Of a stretch of 64,000 bases of DNA, positions 56,486-64,000 are shown in pieces. Source of the DNA: Hoeflea ulvae (GTDB lineage: Bacteria; Pseudomonadota; Alphaproteobacteria; Rhizobiales; Rhizobiaceae); NCBI RefSeq assembly GCF_026619435.1, contig NZ_JAOVZQ010000001.1:1495501-1559500 (forward strand). Reading direction: 5' to 3'. Position 1 is the first letter of the stretch, and every line of letters starts with the position of its first letter. The notes beneath the pieces are model-generated. The model did no database searches and had not been told where the DNA came from. It saw only the letters and a program-made list of their open reading frames with translations. The position numbers and the translations under genes are program-made.

Positions 56486-57382
56486 ATGATCAAAAACCAG
56501 AAAGCAAAGCTGGAGCGGCAATACGCCACTCTCGGCATGATGTTGATTGCGCCCACCGTCCTGGTGTTCTGCGCGGTCATCGTCTATCCGTTGGTTTCAG
56601 CCATCTACCTGAGCTTGTTCGACATTTATACGCCGACGCTGCAGGGCGAATGGGTAGGCCTCGACAATTACCGCGAGCTTCTCGGCAAGGGCGAGTTCTG
56701 GACGTCGCTGCGCAACAACATCATCTGGACCGTCGGCACGCTCTCGTTGCAGATCCTGTTCGGGATCGGCATGGCGCTGGTGCTTCACCAGAACATCTGG
56801 TTTCGAAGCCTTGCGCGCAGCCTGATCCTGTTTCCCTATTTTGTCTCGACCGTGGTTGCCGTGCTCGTCTGGCGCTGGCTGTTCAACGATCTCTACGGCA
56901 TTCTCAACCACCTGATGATGGCTGCCGGGCTGATCGACATGCCGATCGATTATCTTGGCTCGATGCCCAATGCGATGATCTCGGTCATCCTCGTCGGCGC
57001 CTGGAAGTATTTTCCCTTTGTGGTGATCGCCGTCCTGGCGCGGCTGCAGACCATTCCCGATGCGCTTTATGAAGCCGCCCGGATCGATGGCGCCGGCCCT
57101 GTCGCCCGCTTCTTCGACATCACGCTTCCGCAACTGCGCGATGTGCTTGTGGTCATCATCATGCTGCGCGCGATCTGGGACTTCAAGGAATTCGACCTGA
57201 TCTTCCTGCTGACCGGCGGCGGTCCGGTGACCTCCACCCAGACGCTGCCCCTGCTGGTCTACAAGGAAGCCTTCTCGCTCAATCACATGGGCATGGCGGC
57301 AGCCTATGCGGTCACGATGATGGCTGTGATGCTGGTGTTCATGATCGTCTATATTCGCAAGACACGGGAGAAAGAGGCATGA
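56486..57382 (+). CDS. ABC transporter permease, MalF/UgpA class
   Basis: About 298 residues with six expected membrane helices. The first is 'LGMMLIAPTVLVFCAVIVYPLVSA' and the EAA loop is 'YEAARIDGAGPVARFFDITLP'. 'FDLIFLLTGGGPVTSTQTLPLLVYKEAF' segments mark the family. The ATG at 56486 is preferred since an ATG at 56474 lies immediately behind the hairpin; either is possible. It forms the channel with the next gene, which it overlaps by 4 bp. Confidence 0.92.
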   Translation: MIKNQKAKLERQYATLGMMLIAPTVLVFCAVIVYPLVSAIYLSLFDIYTPTLQGEWVGLDNYRELLGKGEFWTSLRNNIIWTVGTLSLQILFGIGMALVLHQNIWFRSLARSLILFPYFVSTVVAVLVWRWLFNDLYGILNHLMMAAGLIDMPIDYLGSMPNAMISVILVGAWKYFPFVVIAVLARLQTIPDALYEAARIDGAGPVARFFDITLPQLRDVLVVIIMLRAIWDFKEFDLIFLLTGGGPVTSTQTLPLLVYKEAFSLNHMGMAAAYAVTMMAVMLVFMIVYIRKTREKEA

Positions 57383-58200
57383 TCCGTCGCGTTCTCTTCA
57401 ACCTGATGGCCTGGACCATCGTTCTGGCTGTTGCCTTTCCCCTGTTCTGGATGGTGGTGACCTCGCTCAAGCCCCAGTCGGAACTGTTCCGCCGTCCGCC
57501 GACCATCCTGCCCGAAACGCTGACTTTCGAGCACTATTGGCAGCTTCTGGTCGAAACCAACTTTCTGACCTATTTCCAGAATTCGGTTGTCCTGTCGGTC
57601 GCGACCACGGTCGTGGTGGTCTCGATCGCGACACTGGGCGCCTATTCGATCGTGCGCTTCAAATACTGGGGCCGGGAGAGCCTGGCATTCCTGGTGCTGT
57701 TTACCTATCTGCTGCCGTCGGTCGTGCTGATCATTCCGCTTTACCTGATGCTCGTCGGTCTCGGCCTGTCCAACACCATCCTGAGCCTGGTGATCGCCTA
57801 CACCACCTTCGCGCTCCCTTATGCGCTGTGGCTGTTGCGGTCGTTCATGGCCGGGATTCCCGAGGACCTGGAATCGGCAGCGCTGGTGGATGGCGCGTCG
57901 CGCATGGGCGCCTTCCGTGATGTCATCCTGCCGCAGCTTCTGCCGGGCATCATCTCGACGGCGCTGTTTACCTTCATCCTCTCCTGGAACGAATATCTCT
58001 ATGCGCTGGTGCTGGTGAATTCCGACAACACCCGGCCGCTCACAACCGGCGTGATGAACATGCTGATCTCGTCATTCAATGTCGAATGGTCGCTGCTGAT
58101 GGCGGCCTCGGTGATGATGAGTGTTCCGCTGATCATCGTTTTCGCCTTCCTGCAAAGTTATCTAACCCGCGGCTTCGGCGCCGGCGGGGTCAAGGGTTGA
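57379..58200 (+). CDS. ABC transporter permease, MalG/UgpE class
   Basis: A 273-residue permease. The N-terminal helix is 'WTIVLAVAFPLFWMVVTSLK', the EAA loop is 'LESAALVDGASRMGAFRDVILP' in parts, and 'FILSWNEYLYALVLVNSDN' is a hallmark of the class. The ATG overlaps the preceding permease stop, and the ATPase gene follows 2 bp after its end. Complete for the family. Confidence 0.93.
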   Translation: MIRRVLFNLMAWTIVLAVAFPLFWMVVTSLKPQSELFRRPPTILPETLTFEHYWQLLVETNFLTYFQNSVVLSVATTVVVVSIATLGAYSIVRFKYWGRESLAFLVLFTYLLPSVVLIIPLYLMLVGLGLSNTILSLVIAYTTFALPYALWLLRSFMAGIPEDLESAALVDGASRMGAFRDVILPQLLPGIISTALFTFILSWNEYLYALVLVNSDNTRPLTTGVMNMLISSFNVEWSLLMAASVMMSVPLIIVFAFLQSYLTRGFGAGGVKG

Positions 58201-58202
58201 TC

Positions 58203-59297
58203 ATGGCTGACGTAGTTTTCAACAATGTGCACAAGACCTTCGGTGATTTTATCGCCGTCGAGGGGCTCAACCTCTCCATTAACGAGGGCGAATTCGTCTC
58301 TCTGCTTGGTCCGTCAGGCTGCGGCAAGACCACGACACTGCGCATGCTTGCAGGGCTGGAATTTCCCAGTTCGGGTGAGATCAGCATCGGCGACCGCGTG
58401 GTCAATGATCTGCCGCCGGGCAAGCGCGACATCGCCATGGTGTTTCAGAGCTATGCGCTTTACCCGCATATGACGGTCGAGAAGAACATCGCCTATCCGC
58501 TCAAGAAGCGGGGCGTTCCGCGCGCCGAACAGGGCGCGATGATTGCCCGCGTCGCCGAAATGCTGCAACTGACCCCGCTCCTGTCGCGCAAGCCGAAGCA
58601 ATTGTCAGGCGGACAGCAACAGCGGGTCGCGCTCGGCCGCGCGCTGGTGCGGGATCCGAAAGTGTTTCTGCTCGATGAGCCATTGTCCAATCTCGATGCA
58701 AAGCTCCGCGGAATCATGCGGGCCGAGCTGGTCGAACTGCATCAGCGGCTCGGCCGCACCATGGTCTATGTGACCCATGACCAGCTCGAGGCAATGACCA
58801 TGTCGGACCGGATCGCGGTCATGTACGACAAGACGCTTCAGCAATTTGCCCCGCCGCAAGAGGTTTATCGCGAACCGGCCAACCGCTTCGTTGCCGGCTT
58901 TATCGGCATGCCCTCGATGAACCTCATAGACGGCGACCTTTCCCAAGGAGGTGGCCGGTGGGAATTCCGGTCGGGAGAAATTTCGATTCCGGTCGGACCA
59001 TTGGTGGACGATGCCCAGGGCGGAGCTGCCTGTATCGGCGTGCGTCCGGAACATCTCGTTCTCGGCGAGGGACCGATCCCGGCCGTGGTCCGGCTGATAG
59101 AGAAGACCGGACACGAAAACATCGTGGTGGTCGAAATCAACGGCGGTCTGCGTCTGACCGGCCGTGTTCCGGCCAGCATCGAATGGCGGACCGGCGAGTC
59201 GATCCAGCTCTCGATCATGGCGGATGCCGCGCATGTCTTTGCTGCGGGCCCCACCGGCCGACGACTCAATGCGCCGCTGGGCAAGATGCACCCATGA
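58203..59297 (+). CDS. Sugar ABC transporter ATP-binding protein (UgpC/MalK type)
   Basis: About 364 residues. Walker A 'GPSGCGKTTTLRMLAG', 'VFQSYALYPHMTV', signature 'LSGGQQQRVALGRALV', Walker B 'VFLLDEPLSNLDAKLRG' and H-loop 'YVTHDQLEAMTMSDRI', followed by the TOBE domain with 'IGVRPEHLVL'. The ATG at 58203 is 2 bp after the permease stop; the open frame extends upstream inside that gene. It powers the importer of this operon. Confidence 0.94.
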   Translation: MADVVFNNVHKTFGDFIAVEGLNLSINEGEFVSLLGPSGCGKTTTLRMLAGLEFPSSGEISIGDRVVNDLPPGKRDIAMVFQSYALYPHMTVEKNIAYPLKKRGVPRAEQGAMIARVAEMLQLTPLLSRKPKQLSGGQQQRVALGRALVRDPKVFLLDEPLSNLDAKLRGIMRAELVELHQRLGRTMVYVTHDQLEAMTMSDRIAVMYDKTLQQFAPPQEVYREPANRFVAGFIGMPSMNLIDGDLSQGGGRWEFRSGEISIPVGPLVDDAQGGAACIGVRPEHLVLGEGPIPAVVRLIEKTGHENIVVVEINGGLRLTGRVPASIEWRTGESIQLSIMADAAHVFAAGPTGRRLNAPLGKMHP

Positions 59298-59340
59298 CCG
59301 CGCCCCATTCCAATAATGCTCTATTCTCAGGAGATCCAAG

Positions 59341-60261
59341 TTGAACCGTTCATCCGTCAATTGGTTCGGGCCGATGCCTGCAATTACCACGCCGTTCCGA
59401 GACGATCTCTCAATCGACGAACAGGCATTTGTCGCCAATATCGATCGCCTGTTTGAAAACGGCGCCACCGGCATGGTGGCGTCCGGCTGCACCGGGGAAT
59501 TCTGGGCCATGAGCATGGCCGAACGTTCCCGGGTGGCCCGGCTGACAGTCGAGGCCTGCAAGGGCAAGGGGCCGGCAATCATCGGCACCGGAGCCATTCG
59601 CCCTGAAGATGTCATCGACCAGATCGATGCCGCCGGGGAAACCGGCGCCGATGGCGTTCTGGTGATGCCGCCCTTTTTCGCCCATCTCAGCGATGCCGAG
59701 ATCATTGCTCATTTCGAGGCGGTGAACGACAAGGCGAGCCTGCCGATCCTGCTCTACAACATTCCGGGAAATGCAGGCAACGCCATCACTCCCGACATTG
59801 CCAGCCGGCTCGCGGATCTCGAGATGGTTGTCGGCATCAAGGAGAGTTCGGGAAGCTGGCGGAATTTCCATGCCACCCTCAATGCCGTGATCGACAAGTT
59901 GCTTGTGTTTTGCGGCCCGTCGTCGGTCTATGGCGTTCCCGCAACGCTCGCGGGCGCAGATGGCCTGATCGATTGTTTCCCCAATGTCTGGGCCAGGGGA
60001 TGTCACGACCTTTGGCACGCAACCAAGGCAGGCCGAATGGACGAGGCCTGGGCGTTGCAGCGGACCGGGATGGAACTCACCGATCTGTTCACCACCGGCG
60101 GTCGCACGCTGTACCCGGCGACCAAGGCCGCGATGAACATTCTCGAACTGCCAGGCGGCGGCGTGCCGCGGCCACCACTGCTGCCATTGACAGGCGAGCC
60201 ACTGGTCGGTCTGACCAGTGGGCTGGAAGCGCTGCTTTCACCTGTTTCGGAACCAGCCTGA
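59341..60261 (+). CDS. DapA/NAL superfamily lyase (second copy)
   Basis: A 306-residue TIM-barrel lyase. The pattern 'VASGCTGEFWAMS' replaces the usual Thr-Thr-Gly-Glu by Cys-Thr-Gly-Glu; Tyr is in 'ILLYNIPGNAG' and the Schiff-base Lys in 'VVGIKESSGSW'. It starts with TTG at 59341 with AGGAG 7 bp upstream. It lies directly behind the ABC importer genes and before two SDRs, so it likely cleaves or deaminates a keto-acid intermediate of the imported compound. It differs clearly from the 45639 copy, suggesting separate steps. Confidence 0.88.
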   Translation: MNRSSVNWFGPMPAITTPFRDDLSIDEQAFVANIDRLFENGATGMVASGCTGEFWAMSMAERSRVARLTVEACKGKGPAIIGTGAIRPEDVIDQIDAAGETGADGVLVMPPFFAHLSDAEIIAHFEAVNDKASLPILLYNIPGNAGNAITPDIASRLADLEMVVGIKESSGSWRNFHATLNAVIDKLLVFCGPSSVYGVPATLAGADGLIDCFPNVWARGCHDLWHATKAGRMDEAWALQRTGMELTDLFTTGGRTLYPATKAAMNILELPGGGVPRPPLLPLTGEPLVGLTSGLEALLSPVSEPA

Positions 60262-60276
60262 TCAAGGGAGATAGAC

Positions 60277-61059
60277 ATGGATTTAGGATTGAAGGGCCGC
60301 AAGGCCATCGTATCGGCCGCGAGCCGGGGACTTGGACTTGCCGCAGCGCGTTCGCTTGCCCGTGAAGGTGTCGCACTGACGATGAATGCGCGTTCGGCCG
60401 AGGCGCTGGAAAAGGCTGCGGCGGACATCAGATCGGAATTCGGCGTCGAGGTAACGGCGGTTGCTGCCGATTTCAACACTCCGGAGGGTCGCACCGCGAT
60501 CCTGGAAGCCGCCGGCGAGGTCGATATCCTGGTCAACAATCCCGGCGTGCGGCAGGTTCCGACCCCCTATGCCAAGATCACCGGAGATGACTGGCGCTAC
60601 TGGATGGAGACGCATTTCATGTCGTCTCTGGAGATGATCACCGCGGTGGCTCCGGGCATGCAGGCGCGCAAGTTCGGCCGCATCGTCAATATGTCGGTGA
60701 GCTTCATCAAGTTTCCCCAGGTGGGATTTGCGCACAGCCATGCGGCGCGTCTGGCGCTTTCGGGCGCCGTTGCGGCAATGTCGCGCGAACTGATGCCCGA
60801 CAATGTGACGATCAACACCGTCTGTCCAGGCCTGTTCGACACCGATGCGCTGCACACCAACCTGCATGGTCATGCCAAGCGCGGCAACACCACCTATGAG
60901 GCGATTGTCGAAAACCGCCTGTCGACCTGCCCCGCCGGCCGGTTCGCTGATCCCAGCGAATGCGGCGATCTGATCGCGTTTCTGTGTTCGGCACAGTCCG
61001 GCTTCATGTCGGGCCAGAACATCGTCAATGATGGCGGCGTCTACCAGGGACTGTTTTGA
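60277..61059 (+). CDS. SDR-fold protein with non-canonical active site
   Basis: A 260-residue SDR-fold protein. The cofactor loop is 'IVSAASRGLGLAAARSL', the 'NNAG' motif reads 'VNNPGV', and the usual Tyr-x-x-x-Lys is missing: the aligned segment is 'FAHSHAARLALSGAVAAM'. The Ser-His-Ala-Ala-Arg pattern resembles an SDR subgroup with 'SNGAR'-like motifs in place of Tyr/Lys. The C-terminal 'SGQNIVNDGGVYQGLF' is normal. It could have an altered reaction, for example dehydration or binding only. It is 15 bp after the lyase gene and its TGA overlaps the next ATG. Confidence 0.85.
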   Translation: MDLGLKGRKAIVSAASRGLGLAAARSLAREGVALTMNARSAEALEKAAADIRSEFGVEVTAVAADFNTPEGRTAILEAAGEVDILVNNPGVRQVPTPYAKITGDDWRYWMETHFMSSLEMITAVAPGMQARKFGRIVNMSVSFIKFPQVGFAHSHAARLALSGAVAAMSRELMPDNVTINTVCPGLFDTDALHTNLHGHAKRGNTTYEAIVENRLSTCPAGRFADPSECGDLIAFLCSAQSGFMSGQNIVNDGGVYQGLF

Positions 61060-61769
61060 TGAGCCCGCGCATTGCCATGATTTCAGGCGCCGGCCGTGGC
61101 CTGGGTGCTGCGATTGCGGAGCGCCTGCTTGCCGATGGCTGGTCGCTGTCGCTAGGGATGCGTGACACGGGCGCAACCCAGGATGAATACGATGCCAAGG
61201 CGCCGGGGCGGGTGCTTTGCTGCCGCTTCGATGCCACGGACAAGGCCACGGCGCAGAGCTGGGTCGATCAGACGATCGAGCATTTCGGCCGGATCGATGC
61301 CCTGGTCAACAATGCCGGCATCCTGCGCATGGTCGATTTTGATCAGGGCAGCGAGGACGATCTCGATGATCTCTGGTCGGTCAATGTCAAGGCGCCGTTC
61401 CGGTTGATCCGGGCGGCATTGCCGCATCTCAGGACAACCGGGCAGGGGCGGGTGGTCAACATCGCCTCGACGGATGCCAAGCGGTTCAGGGGCGGCACCT
61501 CGGTTGGCTATTCCATGACCAAGCACGCGCTTCTGGCCATGACCCAGGCCGTGCGCTTTGCCGGCTGGGACGAGGGCTTGCGCGCCACCGCCATGTGTCC
61601 TGGCGCGATCGACACCGACCTGATCGCCAATGCCCCGTCGGCCACGCCCAAGGCTGACCGCCTGACGCCCGAAACGGTCGCAGGCATGGTCGCCTTCGTT
61701 CTGGCGTTGCCGAACCAGGCGTCTGTTCCCGAATTTATCAGCAACACGAGGCTGGAGAGCCTGATATGA
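61059..61769 (+). CDS. SDR family NAD(P)-dependent oxidoreductase
   Basis: About 236 residues: '[21 protein letters not shown]' near the N-terminus, 'VNNAGIL', Ser in 'VNIASTDAK', Tyr/Lys in '[12 protein letters not shown]' and 'CPGAIDTDL'. The ATG at 61059-61061 overlaps the preceding TGA, and its stop overlaps the aminotransferase ATG (ATGA), so these genes form one translationally coupled chain. It is a canonical SDR, unlike its upstream neighbour; the pair could form a heteromer, which is speculation. Confidence 0.9.
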   Translation: MSPRIAMISGAGRGLGAAIAERLLADGWSLSLGMRDTGATQDEYDAKAPGRVLCCRFDATDKATAQSWVDQTIEHFGRIDALVNNAGILRMVDFDQGSEDDLDDLWSVNVKAPFRLIRAALPHLRTTGQGRVVNIASTDAKRFRGGTSVGYSMTKHALLAMTQAVRFAGWDEGLRATAMCPGAIDTDLIANAPSATPKADRLTPETVAGMVAFVLALPNQASVPEFISNTRLESLI

Positions 61770-63148
61770 ACCTGGTCAACCCGATCAATGATGAACTTGC
61801 CGCCTGGGATCGCGATTGCCTGCTGCATCCCACGACGCACACCGCCAACCACGCCCGCGGCGACGTGCCGGGCCGGATCATCACCGGCGGCAAGGGCGTC
61901 TTTGTCGAAGACCGGGACGGCAACCGCTTCCTTGATGCCTTTGCCGCGCTCTACTGCGTCAATGTCGGCTATGGTCGCAGCGAAATCGCCGACGCGATGA
62001 ATGCCCAGGCGCAGGAGCTTTCCTTCTTTCATTCCTTTGCCGGTCACGGCAACAAGCCGGCCATCACGCTGGCCCGGATGATCATGGACCGTGCGCCGGA
62101 TCACATGGCCCGGGTCTATTTCGGCCTGTCCGGCTCGGATGCCAACGAAACCAATGTCAAGCTCGCCTGGCATTACAACATCCTGCGCGGCAAGCCGGAA
62201 AAGCGGAAGATCATCAGCCGCTGGCGGGCCTATCACGGGTCAGGGATCGTTTCGGGGTCGATGACCGGGCTCAAGGCCTACCATGCCCGCTTTCACCTGC
62301 CGCTGGACGGGTTCCTGCACGCGGACACGCCGCATTACCTGCGCCGCGAAGACGCTTCGATGACCGAGGCGGCGTTCACGGACAAACTGATTGCAGACCT
62401 CGAAGCCTTGATCCTGGCGGAGGGACCCGAAACCATCGCAGCCTTCATCGGCGAGCCGGTGATGGGCACAGGCGGCATCCTGCCGCCGCCCGAGGGCTAC
62501 TGGAAACGGGTGCAGGAGCTGCTCAACCGCCACGACATTCTGCTGATTTCAGATGAAGTCGTCACCGGGTTCGGCCGCACCGGCAGCATGTTCGGTGCGA
62601 CCCATTATGGCCTCAAACCTGATTTCATGACCGTCGCCAAGGGATTGACCAGCGCCTATGCGCCGCTGTCGGGTTCGATCATTTCGCAGCGCGTGTTCGA
62701 TGTGTTGATGCAGGGCTCGGATGATTTCGGTGCGCTGGCGCATGGATGGACATACTCGGCGCATCCGGTGAGCTGTGCTGCCGGAATTGCCACGCTCAAT
62801 CTGGTCGATGAACTCGGCCTGCTGGAAAACGCATCCACCACCGGCCCCTATCTGCTTGCACAATTGCGGGATGCCGTCGGAAGCCACACCAATGTGGCGG
62901 AGGTCCGTGGCGTTGGCCTGATGGCTGCCGTCGAGTTCATGGAAGATCCCGGCGCGCGCAAATGGTTCGAGCCTCCGATGAGCATCAGCGGCAAGATTTC
63001 CGCGGCCATGCAACGGCGCGGCGTTATTGCCCGGCCGATGCCGGAGGGCGACATCATCGGGTTCGCGCCGCCGCTGTGCATCACCCGCCAGGAGGTTGAC
63101 CGCGTGGTCGAGGCGCTGCGCGAGGCGGTGCAGGAAACCCTCGGCTGA
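61766..63148 (+). CDS. Class III aminotransferase (omega-amino acid type)
   Basis: A 460-residue PLP enzyme. '[17 protein letters not shown]' is the N-terminal substrate region, '[18 protein letters not shown]' the PLP phosphate loop, '[19 protein letters not shown]' the Asp that binds the pyridine nitrogen, and '[17 protein letters not shown]' the catalytic Lys. These match omega-amino-acid:pyruvate aminotransferases (beta-alanine, taurine or GABA type). Followed by an aldehyde dehydrogenase, it fits the two-step removal of a terminal amine through a semialdehyde. Confidence 0.93.
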   Translation: MNLVNPINDELAAWDRDCLLHPTTHTANHARGDVPGRIITGGKGVFVEDRDGNRFLDAFAALYCVNVGYGRSEIADAMNAQAQELSFFHSFAGHGNKPAITLARMIMDRAPDHMARVYFGLSGSDANETNVKLAWHYNILRGKPEKRKIISRWRAYHGSGIVSGSMTGLKAYHARFHLPLDGFLHADTPHYLRREDASMTEAAFTDKLIADLEALILAEGPETIAAFIGEPVMGTGGILPPPEGYWKRVQELLNRHDILLISDEVVTGFGRTGSMFGATHYGLKPDFMTVAKGLTSAYAPLSGSIISQRVFDVLMQGSDDFGALAHGWTYSAHPVSCAAGIATLNLVDELGLLENASTTGPYLLAQLRDAVGSHTNVAEVRGVGLMAAVEFMEDPGARKWFEPPMSISGKISAAMQRRGVIARPMPEGDIIGFAPPLCITRQEVDRVVEALREAVQETLG

Positions 63149-63208
63149 TCCGGCCATTTGAAATGCTTTGGCCGGCACGGCCTCCAGAACCACGAAATGG
63201 AATGCAAC

Positions 63209-64000
63209 ATGTCGCACGCAAGCCTTGTCCGCCAGGAAAACCTCATCGCCGGAAGCTGGGTTTCCGCTGACTCGGGACGAACCATTGATGTCACCAATCC
63301 GGCCGATGGTTCGGTGATTGCAACGGTGCCCAATTGCGGCGCCGGGGAAACACGCCGCGCCATTGAAGCGGCCCATGCCGCTTTTCCGGCCTATGCCGCC
63401 CTGCCGCTCAACGAGCGTGTTGCACTGCTGCGCCGTCTGCACCAGCTGATCCTCGACAATCTCGAAGGCCTGGCGTCGCTGCTGACGGCGGAGCAGGGCA
63501 AGCCGCTGGCGGAATCACGCGCCGAGGTCGGCTCCTCGGCGGCCTATGTGCTCTGGTTTGCCGAAGAGGCCCGGCGCACCGATGGCTCCGTCATTCCAGC
63601 GCCGGTGCGAGGCCGCAAGCTGATGACCACACGCCATCCGGTCGGTGTCGTGGCCGCGATCACGCCGTGGAATTTCCCGTCTTCCATGCTGGCGCGGAAA
63701 ATCGGCCCGGCGCTCGCTGCCGGATGCACCGTGGTGGTCAAGCCGGCCAGTGCCACCCCGTTGTCAGGCCTTGCCTGGGGACATCTGGCCGAACTCGCCG
63801 GTTTCCCCTCCGGCGTGGTCAATGTGCTCACCGGTTCGGCGCGCGAGATCGGCGGCGAAATCACCGGCAACAAGCTGGTCCGCAAGATCACCTTTACCGG
63901 CTCGACCGAAATCGGCAAGCAGATCCTGCGCGAGGCCGCGGGCACGGTCAAACGCGTGTCGATGGAACTGGGCGGCAATGCGCCGTTCATCGTCTTTGAC
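63209..64000 (+). CDS. NAD(P)-dependent aldehyde dehydrogenase, partial (GabD/SSADH-like)
   Basis: The first 264 residues are visible before the window ends. 'LIAGSWVSADSGRTIDVTNP' opens the family, 'AAITPWNFPSSMLARKIGPAL' holds the catalytic Asn and cofactor site, 'KPASATPLSG' binds the adenosine ribose, 'ITFTGSTEIGKQIL' follows and 'VSMELGGNAPFIV' carries the general-base Glu. The catalytic Cys lies beyond base 64000. The ATG at 63209 is chosen; another ATG four codons earlier is possible. The resemblance is to succinate or glutarate semialdehyde dehydrogenases, matching the upstream omega-aminotransferase. Confidence 0.9.
   Translation, partial: MSHASLVRQENLIAGSWVSADSGRTIDVTNPADGSVIATVPNCGAGETRRAIEAAHAAFPAYAALPLNERVALLRRLHQLILDNLEGLASLLTAEQGKPLAESRAEVGSSAAYVLWFAEEARRTDGSVIPAPVRGRKLMTTRHPVGVVAAITPWNFPSSMLARKIGPALAAGCTVVVKPASATPLSGLAWGHLAELAGFPSGVVNVLTGSAREIGGEITGNKLVRKITFTGSTEIGKQILREAAGTVKRVSMELGGNAPFIVFD

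Overview
The window looks like chromosomal DNA of an alphaproteobacterium, most likely of the Hyphomicrobiales (rhizobial/Hoeflea-like type). The reasons are GC-rich coding, dense ABC-transport and dehydrogenase operons, many TTG/GTG starts with good ribosome-binding sites, and two exact GGAAC-N16-CGTT promoters, the signature of the alphaproteobacterial EcfG general stress sigma factor. No rRNA, tRNA, insertion sequence, phage gene or CRISPR array was seen. The genus is a guess.

Region 1 (1-5.8 kb): a GntR/FCD-regulated catabolic block. A MmgE/PrpD-like gene (cut by the window edge), an SDR and the GntR regulator run leftward. A ketopantoate-reductase-like enzyme, a degenerate M28-type hydrolase and an M20 hydrolase run rightward as an overlapping operon. 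Several ATTGTC half-sites lie in the divergent promoter. Region 2 (5.8-10.9 kb): an RND multidrug pump and its adaptor, divergent from a TetR regulator, with a long palindrome between them. Region 3 (11.2-18.4 kb): a three-subunit PaoABC-like molybdenum aldehyde oxidoreductase, a small membrane protein, a lone receiver protein, a ribbon-helix-helix protein and a large-subunit catalase (KatE type). The small membrane protein gene and katE each have an EcfG promoter.

Region 4 (18.4-34.2 kb): a sugar-catabolic locus. It has an ABC importer (binding protein, two permeases, ATPase on the other strand), a FucU/RbsD mutarotase and a ribokinase. A long leftward gene train adds a TIM-barrel epimerase, an RpiR regulator, a second PfkB kinase, a GMC oxidoreductase, a BtpA/SgcQ-like protein, an M42/SgcX-like protein, an FGGY kinase with a one-base frameshift, and a SIS isomerase. 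The SgcQ-SgcX pair recalls the functionally unresolved sgc cluster of E. coli, here fed by an ABC importer instead of a PTS.

Region 5 (34.5-64 kb): a large catabolic island that appears to be the regulon of its own IclR regulator (54043-54924). Five intergenic regions carry the same 23-bp three-half-site motif (GTNC-N7-RAAC-N4-GTGC or its reverse complement): before a polar amino-acid ABC operon, before a divergent glycine-decarboxylase-like GcvPA/GcvPB pair, between an old-yellow-enzyme/SDR operon and a TIM-barrel gene, between an SDR and a 3-hydroxyacyl-CoA-dehydrogenase-like/opine-oxidase-like operon, and before a sugar-type ABC operon. That last operon continues through a DapA-like lyase, two SDRs and a class III aminotransferase into an aldehyde dehydrogenase cut by the window end. 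The gene set (flavin-dependent amine/imino-acid dehydrogenases, PLP enzymes, DapA-like lyases, aminotransferase, semialdehyde dehydrogenase) suggests breakdown of an N-substituted amino-acid or opine-like compound. The substrate cannot be read from sequence, and this island is the best candidate for an undescribed system here.
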